39,170 bases of DNA from Bacteroidales bacterium (GCA_028686735.1 JAQUBO010000015.1:1-39170); one strand, 5' to 3'. Counted from the first letter of the stretch, positions 15,842-25,370 are shown. Notes: generated from the letters alone by a model not told the origin. Numbers and translations: made by a program.

Positions 15842-16663
15842 ATGAAAAAAGTATTTTTGTTCTTAATTTTGACAATGATTGGTTCTATTAGTATGTATGC
15901 GCAAGAATATCTCGATTTTAATGCTGGAGCAGATAGAACAAAAAGAATTCTGTTGGTCCCTTTCGATTCGCGTATTTATTATAATGATGCTACTGAAATT
16001 ATTGCTCAGAAAACAGAAGAAACTCATGATGAGATAATGATGTATTTTCGCGAACAGTTTAATCTACAGTTATATAATGCTTTAATTGACTCTTGTGTAG
16101 TAGTAAATCTTTTGTCTGATAATACGCGGCAAGCACAGGAAGATATATCAGATTTATATTCAATAATAAGCTACGAGTTAAGACTTGCAATGCAAAATGC
16201 ACCCGAACATCCTGAGGATAATAAAAAAAGAAATTTCTTTCAACAAAAGCGATATGAAAAGCAACAACGAAAGAAGCTTGAGGAAATGGAAAATTCCCAT
16301 ACTCGCATTGTAAAAGGTGAAATTGTTGGTAAACCTCAAGCCGTAGGAGAAAAATACCTGCATATTGTTTTTCATCAACCAGAGGTGCTACATCAAATTG
16401 CAAAGAGACGAAATATTGACTATTTTTTATTTATTAATCAATTTGATATTAAAGGTAACTATAGAGACCCATATTTAAGTGGAAATTCTAAGGCTATGAG
16501 AACTGTTAGAGCCCATTTTAGTTTGTTTAATGCTGAAGCTGAGCAGGTGCATGGAAGTTTTGGAATGACTGAAATTCCTTTTAACCTTAACGATAAAAAT
16601 GAAATCTCTAATTTGTATTTTCCCGAAGTAATAAGGCAAATAATAAATAATATAAAATTTTAA
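15842..16663 (+). CDS. Exported protein of unknown function between rseP and rdgB
   Basis: I do not recognise this 273-residue protein. It has a clear signal peptide (cleavage near residue 21, MYAQ). The mature part contains [16 protein letters not shown], then a helical region, a strongly basic Lys/Arg/Gln-rich stretch (about residues 123-148), and a mixed C-terminal half with [17 protein letters not shown]. The LVPFD opening and the FLFINQF strand are reminiscent of small periplasmic proteins that assemble like TolB-type or CsgG-like domains, but this is weak. Rank and order next to rdgB with a 1-bp gap suggest cotranscription. Confidence 0.55.
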   Translation: MKKVFLFLILTMIGSISMYAQEYLDFNAGADRTKRILLVPFDSRIYYNDATEIIAQKTEETHDEIMMYFREQFNLQLYNALIDSCVVVNLLSDNTRQAQEDISDLYSIISYELRLAMQNAPEHPEDNKKRNFFQQKRYEKQQRKKLEEMENSHTRIVKGEIVGKPQAVGEKYLHIVFHQPEVLHQIAKRRNIDYFLFINQFDIKGNYRDPYLSGNSKAMRTVRAHFSLFNAEAEQVHGSFGMTEIPFNLNDKNEISNLYFPEVIRQIINNIKF

Positions 16664-16664
16664 T

Positions 16665-17252
16665 ATGGAGCATAAATTTGTTTTTGCAACAGAGAATGAG
16701 CATAAGTTACAGGAGGTTAAAGAAATTGCTGGAGGTAAGTTCGATATTTTGAGTCTTAATGAGATTAACTGTATAGATAAAATTCCTGAAGATCAAAATA
16801 CTCTCGAAGGAAATGCACTTCAAAAAGCTAGATTTATTTATGATAAATGTAAAATTAATTGTTTTGCTGACGATACAGGACTTGAGGTGGATGTTCTTAA
16901 TGGAGAACCAGGCGTATATTCCGCTCGGTATGCTGGAGTAAATTGTGATTTTGATGATAATATTAAGAAACTTCTTCGAGAAATGGGAGATACACCATAT
17001 CGTAATGCTAGGTTTAGAACAATAGTAGCTTTAATCCTTGATGAAAAAGAATACTTTTTTGAAGGTAAAATAAATGGCGAAATAATTAGTCAGAAACGGG
17101 GAATTAGAGGATTTGGATATGATGCAATATTTATTCCTGAAGGTTTAACAGAGACTTTTGCCGAATTACCTTCATACATTAAAAATTCTATTAGTCATAG
17201 AGCTATCGCTATGGAAAAGCTTTTTTATTTTTTAAGACATTATCAGAAATAG
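16665..17252 (+). CDS. rdgB: XTP/dITP diphosphatase (RdgB/HAM1 family)
   Basis: RdgB hydrolyses non-canonical purine triphosphates (XTP, dITP, ITP) to monophosphates and pyrophosphate, cleaning the nucleotide pool. The 195-residue protein has the N-terminal [14 protein letters not shown] substrate loop, [10 protein letters not shown], the metal-binding [18 protein letters not shown] block with SARYAG, and the C-terminal [12 protein letters not shown] plus ISHRAIAM. All key elements of the family are intact and the length is typical. It starts one base after the stop of the preceding unknown gene. Confidence 0.95.
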   Translation: MEHKFVFATENEHKLQEVKEIAGGKFDILSLNEINCIDKIPEDQNTLEGNALQKARFIYDKCKINCFADDTGLEVDVLNGEPGVYSARYAGVNCDFDDNIKKLLREMGDTPYRNARFRTIVALILDEKEYFFEGKINGEIISQKRGIRGFGYDAIFIPEGLTETFAELPSYIKNSISHRAIAMEKLFYFLRHYQK

Positions 17253-17313
17253 TTGTTAAACAATAAAATAAATTGCTTGTTTTAGAGTTAGTTATCAATA
17301 AACATTATGTTAA

Positions 17314-19680
17314 ATGAGTAATATGCAAAAATTAAATTTTTTAGGGAGTTTTATAGCTTTTCTGATTATTTCACTGTTTTCTTTCGGACAAGTTGCAGTA
17401 GGACAGTGGAGAGACCATCTCCCATATAATGACGGGAAAATGATTGCTCTGGCTGGTAGCGATGTTTATATGCTTACAGATGTGGGGCTATTAAAGTACT
17501 CTATTAATACTGGCGAAATTCTAAAACTTTCTAAAATCAATGGACTAAGTGATATTGGAGTCAAATCTATTGCATACAATAAGACAACTGGATATATAGT
17601 GCTTGGTTATAAAAATGGAAATATAGACTTGATTAAGGATAATAAGATCATTAATATTAGCGATATTAAACGAAAATCAATGAATGCAGATAAAACTATT
17701 TATTGTATGGATTTTGTTGAGGATCTTGCTTATCTTGGCTTAGGGTTTGGAATTGTTGTTGTTGATCTTGGAAGGCTTGAAATTAAGGAAACATGGTATA
17801 TTGGACAAAATGGTACAAATGTTAAAATTAATGCAATTGATATTAATAACGAATATGTTTATGTGGCTACAGAAAATGGAATTTTAAAAGGCAATCTTAA
17901 TGATGCATTGGTCGATTTTGCAAAGTGGGAAATTCTGTCAGATATAGATCAGACAGGACCATTTAGCTGGATGTCTGGCAAAAATTATGGACATATACAT
18001 TATACCAATGATAATTTATTGGTAAGCTTTAATAATACCGAAATCCAAAATGCCGATACCATCCTAATGTTTGATGGTAATAATTGGGATTATTTTGAAA
18101 AAGAACTAAACGATGTAGTGTATCTTGGTGGAAATGAGAATGAGTTTTATTGGTGTTCAACTTATTGGATGAAAATTTATGATGCGAATCGTAACGAAGT
18201 TAGGCAAGTGTGGGAATTAAGATTTACAGATGGAGTGCAGGGTACACAACCAAATTTTGCAATCTTTGATGGTGATGAAGGTATTTGGATAGCAGATAGT
18301 AAACATGGACTCGTCCATAATCCAGTGTCTTGGAAATATGACAAAATAAATGTTAATGGACCTTCTGATTACGAAGTGTTCGCTATGGATGCTGTTGGTA
18401 AGGAACTTGTTGGTGTCGCTGGTGGCATGAGTTTGTCGTGGGGACCAAATTGGAAGCAAGGCACATATTATCATTTTTTAGAGCAAATGTGGAATACATA
18501 CGATTATAATAATACTTTTAAACCATTGGATTTAAGAGATTTTGTGAAAGTTAAAATCGACCCTAATGATAAAACGAGAGTTTTCTTGGGATCATGGATA
18601 CATGGGCTTGTCGAAATGAGAAATAATCAGTTTTATAAAGTTTATAATGACGCAAACTCTACATTACAAAAAGTACCAGGGATAAATTATTTGCGAATTG
18701 GAGGATTAGATTTTGATAAGGACGGAAACTTGTGGGTTACAAATTCTCTGACTGCTCCGCAATTTCATGTGATGACTAACGACGGAGAATGGCATAGTTT
18801 CGATTACTCTTCTCTTTTAGGTGGGAAAAATATTAGTGATATTATTGTAACACAAAATAATCATAAATGGGTAGTCCTTCCTCAAGGAAGCGGATTGTTT
18901 GCTTTTGATGATAATGGAACTATTGATGATAAAACTGATGATAGGTATCGACAATTTAGTGTTATAAACGAAGAGGGAGAGATAGTTAGTAATAGTGTTT
19001 ATTCTATAGCTGAAGATAAAGATGGTAATATCTGGGTAGGTACAAATAAAGGTGTTGTTGTGTACTATAATCCTGAAGATGTGTTTGAAACTGGAGTATA
19101 TCATGGCCGACAGGTTAAAATACCACGTAATGATGGTACAGATAATGCAGATATTCTTCTCGCAAACGAAATTGTTAGTGCAATTTATGTTGATGGAGCA
19201 AATAAAAAATGGTTTGGAACTCAAACAGGAGGGGTGTATTACACTAGTGAAGATGGTTTGGAAGAAATTCATCATTTTACAACAGAAAATAGCCCTTTGT
19301 TAGATAATAATATTATTGCTATTTCGATTATCCCAGAAACAGGTGAAGTGTTTTTTGGAACAACAAGAGGTATGATATCGTATCGAAATACAGCAACAGA
19401 AGCTGCCGAAGATTATATTGGAGTTTATGCTTTCCCAAATCCTGTAAAACCAGATTATAGTGGACCAATTACTGTCTCAGGATTAGTTGCTGGATCGTAT
19501 GTGAAAATTACAGATATATCAGGAAACCTCGTTTTTGAAACAAGATCTGAAGGTGGCTCGGCAGTTTGGTACGGAAAAGACTTAAACGGAAATAGAGTAC
19601 ACACTGGGGTATATCTTGTGTTTTCTACTAACGAAACTGGGTCAAAAACAGATATTACTAAAATATTGTTCATCAATTAA
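17314..19680 (+). CDS. porZ: PorZ-like type IX secretion system propeller protein
   Basis: PorZ is a surface component of the T9SS attachment complex, which delivers anionic lipopolysaccharide to sortase PorU. The 788-residue product has a signal peptide (about 1-26) and WRDHLPYND at the start of the mature chain, as in PorZ. Two beta-propellers of regulator-propeller type follow (blades such as NKTTGYIVLGYKNG, DNEYVYVATENGI and DKDGNIWVGTNKGVVVY). The C-terminal beta-sandwich of about 85 residues starts at YAFPNPVKP and ends DITKILFIN, which is a T9SS CTD. Length is close to the Porphyromonas protein. The recO gene follows after 3 bp, an order I believe is common in this phylum. Confidence 0.82.
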   Translation: MSNMQKLNFLGSFIAFLIISLFSFGQVAVGQWRDHLPYNDGKMIALAGSDVYMLTDVGLLKYSINTGEILKLSKINGLSDIGVKSIAYNKTTGYIVLGYKNGNIDLIKDNKIINISDIKRKSMNADKTIYCMDFVEDLAYLGLGFGIVVVDLGRLEIKETWYIGQNGTNVKINAIDINNEYVYVATENGILKGNLNDALVDFAKWEILSDIDQTGPFSWMSGKNYGHIHYTNDNLLVSFNNTEIQNADTILMFDGNNWDYFEKELNDVVYLGGNENEFYWCSTYWMKIYDANRNEVRQVWELRFTDGVQGTQPNFAIFDGDEGIWIADSKHGLVHNPVSWKYDKINVNGPSDYEVFAMDAVGKELVGVAGGMSLSWGPNWKQGTYYHFLEQMWNTYDYNNTFKPLDLRDFVKVKIDPNDKTRVFLGSWIHGLVEMRNNQFYKVYNDANSTLQKVPGINYLRIGGLDFDKDGNLWVTNSLTAPQFHVMTNDGEWHSFDYSSLLGGKNISDIIVTQNNHKWVVLPQGSGLFAFDDNGTIDDKTDDRYRQFSVINEEGEIVSNSVYSIAEDKDGNIWVGTNKGVVVYYNPEDVFETGVYHGRQVKIPRNDGTDNADILLANEIVSAIYVDGANKKWFGTQTGGVYYTSEDGLEEIHHFTTENSPLLDNNIIAISIIPETGEVFFGTTRGMISYRNTATEAAEDYIGVYAFPNPVKPDYSGPITVSGLVAGSYVKITDISGNLVFETRSEGGSAVWYGKDLNGNRVHTGVYLVFSTNETGSKTDITKILFIN

Positions 19681-19683
19681 CAA

Positions 19684-20421
19684 ATGAGTACTAAAACTGA
19701 AGCAGTTGTTCTAAGTAAAATCAAATATAGCGACTCATCCTATATCGTGAATTTGTTTACTAAAGATTTTGGACGAGTTGCAGTTTTTGTAAGAATATCG
19801 GGGACTAAGGCAAAATCTAAAGAAAAAATAAAAACAGCCTTGTTGTTCCCGTTAAATATTATTGAAGTAGAATTAAGTCTAAGAGAAACACGCAATATTC
19901 AAACACTAAAATATTGCAATTTTGTTGAGCAAATTAATATGGTTTGTTTAGATGTGCATAAAGCTGCTATTGCACAATTTATCGCTGAGATTATTCTTAA
20001 AACTATGAAAGATGAGCAGTCTGATATAGGGCTTTATCAGTATCTAAAGTCTATTATTATGCATCTTAATAACCAATCTGAATTAACTAATAATTTGCAC
20101 CTTTTGTTTTTGAAAGAATATGCAAAGTTTTTAGGTTTTCAAATTACAAATAATTATTCTGTCTTAACTCCTTACTTTAATTTGCGTGAAGGTATGTTTT
20201 TAAATGTATTTACAACAGAAGAAGAAACTCTCGATATGGAACTAAGTAGTGCTTTGTCAAATTTAATTAATATTAATTTAGAGTCTCTTAGTCGTTTTAA
20301 GTTGAATTATACAACTAGGAAAAAACTTTTAGATGCTTTCTTACTTTATTTTAAGATGCATATTGAAAAATTGCCTGAAATAAAATCTCTTAAAGTTCTA
20401 AATGAAGTCTTTGCAGGATAA
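19684..20421 (+). CDS. recO: DNA repair protein RecO
   Basis: RecO binds single-stranded DNA and SSB and, with RecR and RecF, loads RecA in gap repair. The 245-residue product has an N-terminal OB-fold (TEAVVLSKIKYSDSSYIVNL, then FGRVAVFVRISGTK) and an all-helical C-terminal domain (LHLLFLKEYAKFLGFQI is the typical helix). No cysteine zinc finger is evident, which is common in Bacteroidetes RecO. It lies three bases behind the PorZ-like gene and is probably cotranscribed with it. Confidence 0.9.
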   Translation: MSTKTEAVVLSKIKYSDSSYIVNLFTKDFGRVAVFVRISGTKAKSKEKIKTALLFPLNIIEVELSLRETRNIQTLKYCNFVEQINMVCLDVHKAAIAQFIAEIILKTMKDEQSDIGLYQYLKSIIMHLNNQSELTNNLHLLFLKEYAKFLGFQITNNYSVLTPYFNLREGMFLNVFTTEEETLDMELSSALSNLININLESLSRFKLNYTTRKKLLDAFLLYFKMHIEKLPEIKSLKVLNEVFAG

Positions 20422-20527
20422 ACGAGTAGTTTTTTTAGGTAATTTGGTACGTCTGTCGAATTGAGTTTGTGGAACTGTCTTTAATAAATCAAAGCGTATT
20501 GATGAAAACGGACATTATGGGCAGGCA

Positions 20528-20920
20528 CTAGTTATGGCATATAGTGTCAGGGTCAATTTTAACGAGATTTGTATGTTTGTGGTTTGTAATAATGCCAATT
20601 TGTTTCGATTTCATCAGTTTTATAGAGTCAAAAATATCTAATCCATAATCTGGAGAATAAATTGGGACATTAATTAGTTTGGTAAATTCTTCAATATACT
20701 CTTTTTTCATGTTTTGTAATATTTTATGATAAAAGCTATTCTCGTTATGGTTGTGAGTTTTACCTGCAATTATACTAATATTACTGTTTACAAAGTTTAC
20801 AAACTCCATAAAATCTTCACTACTCAACTGCATGTAAAGGCTTTCAAATCTAAGGGTAACTTCGCCATTGCCGCTAACCAATAATTGACCATGTGGTGTA
20901 TTATAAACAAGTGTTTTCAT
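20528..20920 (-). CDS. Hypothetical protein, 130 residues
   Basis: I do not recognise this protein. Its N-terminal half has a compact strand pattern (GQLLVSGNGEVTLRFESLYMQLSSEDFMEFVNFV) that looks like a small Bacteroidetes DUF in which short strands precede a helix. The second half contains IPIYSPDY-like loops and a His-rich NHKHTNLVKID tail, with another His/Asn cluster (THNHNEN) in the middle. There is no signal peptide or membrane segment, so it is probably cytoplasmic. It is alone on the minus strand, convergent with recO and divergent from tsaB. Confidence 0.45.
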   Translation of the reverse strand: MKTLVYNTPHGQLLVSGNGEVTLRFESLYMQLSSEDFMEFVNFVNSNISIIAGKTHNHNENSFYHKILQNMKKEYIEEFTKLINVPIYSPDYGLDIFDSIKLMKSKQIGIITNHKHTNLVKIDPDTICHN

Positions 20921-21100
20921 TGCATTTATTATACTTTAGCTTTGGTACTACAACTTTGATACCATTTGTTATTGTAATAGACAGTAAGAAACTAAAAAAC
21001 GTGGTATGGACTTATTATATATTTTAAATATTTATTATAACTTGTTATAAGTTAATGAGATAATTATTGGTTTATCTTATGCTATTTTTATTCATTTTAT

Positions 21101-21108
21101 TAAATTTG
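21101..21108 (+). promoter_or_regulatory. Candidate -7 box (TAAATTTG) very close to the tsaB start
   Basis: TAAATTTG fits the TAnnTTTG consensus but ends only eight bases before the tsaB ATG at 21117. If it is used, the transcript would have almost no leader. No good TTTG -33 element is seen at the usual distance. Confidence 0.35.
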
Positions 21109-21116
21109 CAATAATT

Positions 21117-21818
21117 ATGGCACTAATTTTAAATATTGAAACCTCAACAGATATTTGTTCGGTTAGTTTATCGAAAAATGGAAATATTCTTGATTTTAGA
21201 GTAGATAATCCTGCAAATACGGGGGTCGAGCGTGGACAACACTCCAGAATATTGGCTATTTTAATAAAAGAGCTTCTGCAAAAGAATTCAGTAAGGGCTA
21301 GTGAACTAGATGCCCTCGCAATTAGTGAAGGTCCTGGTTCTTATACTGGATTAAGAATTGGAGTGAGCGTTGCTAAAGGTATTTGTTTAGGAGCAAATTT
21401 ACCATTAATTGCCTTAAATACCTTGTTAATTATGGCTGAAATGGTAAAAGAAACAAAAATATCAGATTATGATTTAATTGTTCCGATGATTGATGCTAGA
21501 AGAATGGAGGTTTATTCTGCAGTTTTTGATAGAGATATGGCAATCGTAAAAGAAACCGAAGCAAAAGTAATTGATGAGAGTTCCTTTAGTGAATATCGTG
21601 GAAAAAAAGTGCTGTTTTGTGGTAACGGTGCTTTAAAAACAGAAGAAATTATTAAATGGGATAATTTTGACTTTACAGATTCTATTTATCCTTCTGCAGA
21701 GTTTATGGGTAAAATTGCTGATGATTATTTTAATACGCAAAAATTTGTAGATCTCGTGTACTTTGAACCTTTTTATCTTAAAAGTTTTATTGCTACAATA
21801 CCCAAAAAAATATTTTAG
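21117..21818 (+). CDS. tsaB: tRNA threonylcarbamoyladenosine biosynthesis protein TsaB
   Basis: TsaB is the pseudo-ASKHA partner of TsaD in the complex that makes the t6A37 modification of ANN-decoding tRNAs. The 233-residue product has the N-terminal LNIETSTDICSVSL, GQHSRILAILIKELL and the family signature ISEGPGSYTGLRIGVSVAKG. The later MIDARRMEVYSAVFD is also typical. The C-terminal part is of normal length. It is monocistronic and converges with frr. Confidence 0.93.
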   Translation: MALILNIETSTDICSVSLSKNGNILDFRVDNPANTGVERGQHSRILAILIKELLQKNSVRASELDALAISEGPGSYTGLRIGVSVAKGICLGANLPLIALNTLLIMAEMVKETKISDYDLIVPMIDARRMEVYSAVFDRDMAIVKETEAKVIDESSFSEYRGKKVLFCGNGALKTEEIIKWDNFDFTDSIYPSAEFMGKIADDYFNTQKFVDLVYFEPFYLKSFIATIPKKIF

Positions 21819-21874
21819 ATAGTCTTTTCTTTTATTTGTTCAGGCTGTAAATAAATTTGAGATCTCTTTAATAA

Positions 21875-22435
21875 CTACACTGTCATCACTTCGTTTTCTT
21901 TAAGAGCTACAATTTCATCAATTTGTTTAATAAAATCTTCATGGATTTTATGAACTTGAGTTTCTGCTGTTTTTGTGATATCTTCAGCTAATCCATCTTT
22001 TTGTAGTTTTTTAAACTCATCAATAGCATCGCGGCGTTGATTACGAATTGTGATTTTAGAGTTTTCGCCAAGGGCTTTTACTTGTTTTGCCAATTGTAAG
22101 CGACGTTCTTCTGTTAAAGGTGGTACCATAATGCGGATAACTTCACCATTGTTGGCAGGGTTAAAACCAAGATTCGAGGCCATAATTGCTTTTTCGATTA
22201 TTGGTAGCATAGATTTATCCCAAGGCTGTATAAAAATTGTTTTTGCATCGGGAGTAGTTACGTTTGCAACTTGTGAAATTGGAGATATTACTCCATAGTA
22301 ATCGACTTTTACACTATCAAGCATTGAGGGAGAAGCTTTGCCGGCACGAACTTTTGTTAATTCTTTAGTAAGGTGCGATATTGCTAATTGCATTCCTTCT
22401 TTTGCTGCATCCATGTATAATTCAAGGTCTTCCAT
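21875..22435 (-). CDS. frr: Ribosome recycling factor
   Basis: RRF, with EF-G, splits the post-termination ribosome. The 186-residue product has the standard length. Landmarks are LTKELTKVRAGKASPSML, which begins helix 1 and the hinge, DYYGVISPISQVANV in the beta domain, and IRIMVPPLTEERRLQLAKQV, the conserved core of helix 3. It ends ALKENEVMTV. It lies 26 bp downstream of pyrH, the usual bacterial pair. Confidence 0.97.
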   Translation of the reverse strand: MEDLELYMDAAKEGMQLAISHLTKELTKVRAGKASPSMLDSVKVDYYGVISPISQVANVTTPDAKTIFIQPWDKSMLPIIEKAIMASNLGFNPANNGEVIRIMVPPLTEERRLQLAKQVKALGENSKITIRNQRRDAIDEFKKLQKDGLAEDITKTAETQVHKIHEDFIKQIDEIVALKENEVMTV

Positions 22436-22461
22436 AATATTTTTTTATAATTATATCGTAC

Positions 22462-23166
22462 TTAACTTATTAAACTTCCACATTTATTGTCTTTCATTAC
22501 TTTCAATAAATTGCCTTTGGTATCCATATCAAACACAATTATTGGCATATTGTTTTCTTTACACAGAGTAAAAGCGGTTAAATCCATTACTTTAAGTTGT
22601 TTTTTATAAACTTCGTCAAAGCTAATTTTATTGAATTTTACAGCATTAGGGTTATTTTCGGGGTCATCTGAATATACACCATCAACACGTGTGCCCTTAA
22701 GCAAAACATCGGCTTCGATTTCGATAGCTCTAAGAGCTGAAGCGGAGTCTGTAGAAAAATATGGATTTCCTGTACCACCAGATATTATGCAAACTGTACT
22801 ATTTTTTAAGGCATCCATTACAATTGATTTTGTAAATCTTTCGCCAATAGACTCTATTTTAAAAGCACTAAAAACTTTGGCTTTTTGTCCTAAAGACTCT
22901 AAAGCACTGTTAAGGGCTAGGGAATTAATAATAGTTGCAAGCATTCCCATTTGATCAGCTTTTACTCTGTCAAACCCTCTGTCTTCACCTGACAAGCCTC
23001 TAAAAATATTCCCACCACCTATAACTATTCCTATCTCAACACCAGCAACAGCAAGCTCTTTTATTTGAGAGGCATATTCCATTAAACGCTTCTCATCTAT
23101 GCCTTGCTTATTATTTGAAGCGAGAGACTCTCCACTAAGTTTTAGTAATATCCGTTTAAAACGCAT
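22462..23166 (-). CDS. pyrH: UMP kinase
   Basis: PyrH phosphorylates UMP to UDP with ATP and is a hexameric amino-acid-kinase-fold enzyme controlled by GTP and UTP. The 234-residue product begins with RILLKLSGESLAS and has VIGGGNIFRG, DRVKADQMGMLATIINSLAL, ISGGTGNPYFSTDSASALRAIEI and the final VMDLTAFTLCKENN block, all diagnostic. It heads the pyrH-frr pair. The 108-bp region to the divergent gene at 23275 must hold both promoters. Confidence 0.97.
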   Translation of the reverse strand: MRFKRILLKLSGESLASNNKQGIDEKRLMEYASQIKELAVAGVEIGIVIGGGNIFRGLSGEDRGFDRVKADQMGMLATIINSLALNSALESLGQKAKVFSAFKIESIGERFTKSIVMDALKNSTVCIISGGTGNPYFSTDSASALRAIEIEADVLLKGTRVDGVYSDDPENNPNAVKFNKISFDEVYKKQLKVMDLTAFTLCKENNMPIIVFDMDTKGNLLKVMKDNKCGSLIS

Positions 23167-23249
23167 TGTTTTATATTTTTGTTTACAAAATAAACAAAAT
23201 TCTGTTAAATACTTTAATTTTTGATCAATAAGTTTTCAAAAAAAGATTT

Positions 23250-23257
23250 TATCTTTG
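23250..23257 (+). promoter_or_regulatory. Candidate -7 box (TATCTTTG) placing the start of the next gene at 23275
   Basis: TATCTTTG matches TAnnTTTG. An in-frame TTG at 23221 lies upstream of this box and would be outside a transcript from it. The first ATG after the box is at 23275. Confidence 0.4.
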
Positions 23258-23274
23258 TAAAAGGAATATATTTT

Positions 23275-24042
23275 ATGCTAAAACCTATGTTTCAAAATAC
23301 AGATAATGAGAAATATACAATTCTTAAAAATTGTTCAGAGATGATTTTGTCTGATGACGAGTTAAGCCCTGTATTTGATGAGGAGATACGCTTAAAGATA
23401 GATAAATATTTTGACGTTTTTGATAAAATAAAAGTTTATGATAATTATCTTTACGAAGAAAGACAAAAAGAAAAAAAAGAGTTTTTAAACTTATTTGAAA
23501 AAGCATCCCTTTTTGTTAGACATTATTATATTTCTATGTCAATGGCTATTGAAAGAGGTGAGTTGCCTGTAAATACTGCTGATTTTTATGGGCTTAAATA
23601 TCCATTTAAAATTCCCGTGTTTAAATCGGATGTGCATTTAATAAAAACAGCACAAAAATTATTTGATGATGATTTACAAAGAACCTCAGTAGGAGGAAAG
23701 TATTTTACTAACCCAAGTATTGGTGCTGTGAAAGTTTGGGTCGAAAAATTTGTTGAAGCTGTTGAACATAAAAATAATAAGTATAACATAAAGCGAGGAG
23801 AAGTCGAAAATATTGATAAAATACGAAAAGAAACCGATGAATTATTGCAAGATATATTTGATGCTTTGATAACTAAGATTGGTGCCGAACCTGATGAAAC
23901 GGATTTAAAGTTTATATCAGATTGTGGATTTGAGATTTCTGTTACTGAAGATAATCAGCACCAAGTTATGAAAAACAATAATAATGGGGAGGATAATAAA
24001 AGCTCAAACACAAAGCCCGATCAGCTAAAATTTGATTTGTAG
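23275..24042 (+). CDS. Hypothetical acidic protein, 255 residues
   Basis: I do not recognise this protein. From the ATG at 23275 it is 255 residues, largely helical and acidic, without signal peptide or membrane segment. The early region is Asp/Glu-rich (ILSDDELSPVFDEEI). A middle segment has HYYISMSMAIERGELPVNTADFYGL, and a later one has KLFDDDLQRTSVGGKYFTNPS. The last 30 residues are Asn/Lys/Ser-rich and probably disordered (NNNNGEDNKSSNT). An upstream TTG start would add 18 residues but precedes the promoter box. It is divergent from pyrH and is followed 161 bp later by a lipoprotein gene with its own promoter. Confidence 0.5.
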   Translation: MLKPMFQNTDNEKYTILKNCSEMILSDDELSPVFDEEIRLKIDKYFDVFDKIKVYDNYLYEERQKEKKEFLNLFEKASLFVRHYYISMSMAIERGELPVNTADFYGLKYPFKIPVFKSDVHLIKTAQKLFDDDLQRTSVGGKYFTNPSIGAVKVWVEKFVEAVEHKNNKYNIKRGEVENIDKIRKETDELLQDIFDALITKIGAEPDETDLKFISDCGFEISVTEDNQHQVMKNNNNGEDNKSSNTKPDQLKFDL

Positions 24043-24165
24043 CCCTTGATAAACACTTGTTTATAATAGCAGTTTTTGTTAAAACTAATGCTACTAATTG
24101 CTGTTTTGTAAATGGAAAAAGTTTCGTTTTTATTTTAAAATTGGGTTTTTTTAAAAAATATGCTT

Positions 24166-24173
24166 TATATTTG
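24166..24173 (+). promoter_or_regulatory. Candidate promoter (-7 box TATATTTG) for the triple-repeat lipoprotein
   Basis: TATATTTG matches TAnnTTTG and lies 30 bases before the ATG. A TTG at 24141-24143 lies 22 bases upstream of it and may be the -33 element. Confidence 0.45.
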
Positions 24174-24203
24174 TAATATCTAATAACCAAAAATATATTT
24201 ATA

Positions 24204-25352
24204 ATGAAAAAAGGAAATTTATTGTACATTTTGTTGGCTTTTGTTTTTATTGCTTGCGGATCGGGTAAAGATAAAGCATCTGATAAAAGCGGATCTATAG
24301 AGCCAAATGACAAAATCGAAGATGCAAACGAGTTAAAACTAGGAGATGAAATAGCAATGTCTATTGATAAAAAAGGAGATGTCGATTGGTATAAAGTTGA
24401 AATTGAAGAGCAAGGATATTTGCAAGCTTTAACAAATGGTGTTCCCGAAAATCTTGATGTTTATGTGAGATTTGCTAAATATGATGAGTGGGGCGAAGAT
24501 AAAGAGGTCTTCCTTACTAACTATATCGAAACACCATCAACTTTACAAATTTTAGAATCTGGCATATACTATATTCTTGTTGCTGATAGATGGGGCGAGA
24601 ATTTCTCGGAAGAGGAGTTTTCATTAAAAATAGACTTTATTAAAGAGTTTGATACTTTTGAACCTAATTCAGAGCCTTTATTAGCAAAAGATATTGAGTT
24701 TGAGAAAGAATATAAGTCTGCAATTTTCCCTATTGGTGATCAAGATTGGTTTAAAGTTAAAGTTGATTCTCAAGGATATATAGAAGTAAAAGCAAAGGGG
24801 ATGGATGAAGACTTGGACCTAACTGCAGAGTTCGCTCAGTACAATGAATATGACGAAAAACCTGTGAAAGTTCTAAGAGCAAAGGAGTTGACCCCTAGTG
24901 TATTGGCTGTTGTAAAACCAGGTGAATATTATATTTTGCTATCAGATAGGTGGAATGAAAAGGGGGCACAAACATTGTTTAATTGGGTGGTAAGTTTTAT
25001 CCCTGAAATGGACATAAACGAACCTAATGATACTTATGATAATGCTAAAGAAATAACTGGAAATGATACTGTAAATCTTGCAATATTCCCTGTTGGTGAT
25101 ATAGATATGTTTAAGTTTACACCACTAAAAAAGGCAAGCCTTAGTGTTAAAGGGAAAGATTTTGGGCAAATTGAAGCTATACTTGTTGTATATACATTAG
25201 ATGATGCTGGAGAGCTTGAAGAAATTTCTTCTTCACAGATCCCTGGTAAAGTCGAAATCCCAAAAGCAGAAAAAGATTATTATATTGCAATAAAGGATAG
25301 ATGGAATGAAAAAGCATCTCCAGAATTAATGGAAATCATTTTTGCTTATTAA
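24204..25352 (+). CDS. Lipoprotein with three PPC-like beta-sandwich repeats
   Basis: The 382-residue protein has a lipobox (VFIACGS, Cys18) and a short Lys/Asp/Ser-rich linker, then three related domains of about 115-120 residues (about 31-150, 151-270 and 271-382). Each begins with EPN, as in EPNDKIEDAN, EPNSEPLLAK and EPNDTYDNAK. Each has a GD-x-DW/M-[FY]K strand, and each ends with a YYI-x3-DRW-x-E motif whose Tyr starts are at 122, 242 and 359. The EPND and GDxDWY pattern is that of bacterial pre-peptidase C-terminal (PPC) domains, which usually sit beside a protease or other catalytic domain. Here there is no catalytic domain, so a binding or structural role at the cell surface is more likely. 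Confidence 0.65.
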   Translation: MKKGNLLYILLAFVFIACGSGKDKASDKSGSIEPNDKIEDANELKLGDEIAMSIDKKGDVDWYKVEIEEQGYLQALTNGVPENLDVYVRFAKYDEWGEDKEVFLTNYIETPSTLQILESGIYYILVADRWGENFSEEEFSLKIDFIKEFDTFEPNSEPLLAKDIEFEKEYKSAIFPIGDQDWFKVKVDSQGYIEVKAKGMDEDLDLTAEFAQYNEYDEKPVKVLRAKELTPSVLAVVKPGEYYILLSDRWNEKGAQTLFNWVVSFIPEMDINEPNDTYDNAKEITGNDTVNLAIFPVGDIDMFKFTPLKKASLSVKGKDFGQIEAILVVYTLDDAGELEEISSSQIPGKVEIPKAEKDYYIAIKDRWNEKASPELMEIIFAY

Positions 25353-25370
25353 ACTGTAAATAAAATATTT

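Noticed and set aside
23221-23274. TTG start for the hypothetical gene at 23275
   Set aside because: It precedes a good -7 box at 23250-23257, so a transcript from that box would not include it.
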